Of a stretch of DNA of 64,000 bases, positions 63,400 to 64,000 are shown piece by piece. The stretch is from Sindora glabra. Lineage: Eukaryota; Streptophyta; Magnoliopsida; Fabales; Fabaceae. Position 1 is the first letter of the stretch; each line of letters begins with the position of its first letter. The position numbers and the translations under genes are program-made. The stretch spans positions 49,561,751 to 49,625,750 of the forward strand of contig CM035233.1 in the NCBI GenBank assembly GCA_020226215.1, given 5' to 3'. The notes below the pieces were generated by a model. That model had not been told where the DNA came from, searched no databases, and was given only the letters and a program-made list of their open reading frames with translations.

Positions 63400-64000
63400 G
63401 ATATATGATTGAGATATATGTCCATTTTTCCCTCAAAAGTTACAAGCAAAATTAGGAAATAAGTTTTGAGTTGCTTTTATAAAGAAATTTTAATGTTATT
63501 TATCATACTTTTTTGGTATAAGGCCAAATCCCCTTTTATCAAAGGAGTGTTTATGTTATCCCAAAAGAGCATTCAACTTTCATTTTCCTCTTATAAAATA
63601 AGATTATTTTTTAAATTCTTTATTTTTATTTTCAAAAGTAAGTTTTCATTTTTCAAAAAATGGCAACCAAGTTTTCCTTATTCAAAACTTTTTTTTTGAA
63701 AAAATTATTATTTTTTTTTAATTTGTTGGTCATTCTTTTTTAAGTGAGCTACGACTTACTTTTCGACACTTAGATTGCTTTTTGAAGAAGCAACTTTTTG
63801 CTTGTTAGGATTTGAATTGCTTTTTGAAGGAGCAACCTTTTGTTCTTTTGAAATACCTTCTAAAATAATAATCATTTTACTTTTTAAATCATCATTTTCT
63901 TTTATCAAATTTTTTTTGCAAGAAAATTACTTCATTTGATAAAAAAGAATTTTCTTTTGATAAATCATTTTAAGAAAGCATAATCATTTATTCAAAAACT
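63400..64000 (-). pseudogene. Copia gag relic with damaged zinc knuckle
   Basis: At 63403-63444 the minus strand reads CNF*GKNGHISQSY, a CCHC knuckle in which the second Cys codon is TGA and the last is TAT. Upstream is a Lys/Ser-rich region with two similar copies of APSKSN / ASSKSN and, towards 64000, a charged helix-like stretch. The start of gag lies beyond the window. Confidence 0.75.

Larger units (their letters stand above)
50613..64000 (-). mobile_element. Decayed SIRE-like Ty1/copia retrotransposon (continues past window end)
   Basis: Read on the minus strand from 64000 downwards: gag relic, protease, integrase, reverse transcriptase, RNase H, a long extra region with another protein domain, polypurine tract and 3' LTR. 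This copia gene order with an added ORF after pol is typical of the Sirevirus (SIRE/Maximus) clade. So are an LTR ending in an ACCCCCTCTTGGTG-type phrase and a tract of the tatcatcatcaaaaaggggg type next to the LTR start. All coding parts carry many stops. Two later insertions split it, a MITE at 55323 and a solo LTR at 57026. The 5' LTR lies outside the window. Confidence 0.85.

Overview
This window looks like nuclear DNA of a flowering plant, most likely a eudicot. It is AT-rich, its one intact gene is split by GT-AG introns, and it is crowded with plant transposable elements whose hallmarks can be read directly: Ty3/gypsy and Ty1/copia LTR retroelements, MITEs, a LINE relic and a plant SINE tail. 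I cannot name the species. I see no operon, CRISPR array, phage or rRNA/tRNA gene.

Layout. 1-6.8 kb: AT-rich intergenic DNA with one probable MITE (2134-2531). 6.8-8.6 kb: a promoter-like TATA box and a decayed ORF of unknown family. 8665-about 12010: an old long terminal repeat related to the one at 57 kb, followed by ATT-rich low-complexity DNA. 13.6-22.8 kb: the only convincing intact gene, CCR4-NOT transcription complex subunit 3 (NOT3), with 16 coding exons, 889 codons, an overlapping uORF at its start and a 3' poly(A) signal. One intron holds a 34-bp SINE stub with perfect 18-bp target duplications. 22.8-25.5 kb: two MITE-like elements around a LINE RNase H relic. 26709-30862: a complete-ended but internally deleted Ty3/gypsy element (TSD TCTTA) with a stop-riddled gag-protease frame.

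31-40.9 kb: intergenic DNA with MITEs, minisatellites and an unexplained 85-codon ORF. 40912-50062: a probable LARD-type element, meaning an LTR pair around about 8.2 kb of non-coding DNA full of degenerate minisatellites, with a hairpin MITE nested inside. 50613 to beyond 64000 (minus strand): a decayed SIRE-like Ty1/copia element. Its 3' LTR, polypurine tract, extra ORF downstream of pol, RNase H, RT, integrase, protease and gag relics are all recognisable. It is interrupted by a hAT-like MITE (55323-55932) and by a 3380-bp solo LTR (57026-60405) that sits in the RT/RNase H region with matching target-site duplications.

The genes do not form a pathway. NOT3 is a housekeeping subunit of the cytoplasmic and nuclear deadenylase complex; everything else is a nested record of transposon insertion, deletion and stop-codon decay. 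I found no clearly novel functional system. The strongest observations are structural: the micro-SINE, the solo LTR with its TSD, the gypsy deletion, the LARD candidate and the decayed unknown ORF.
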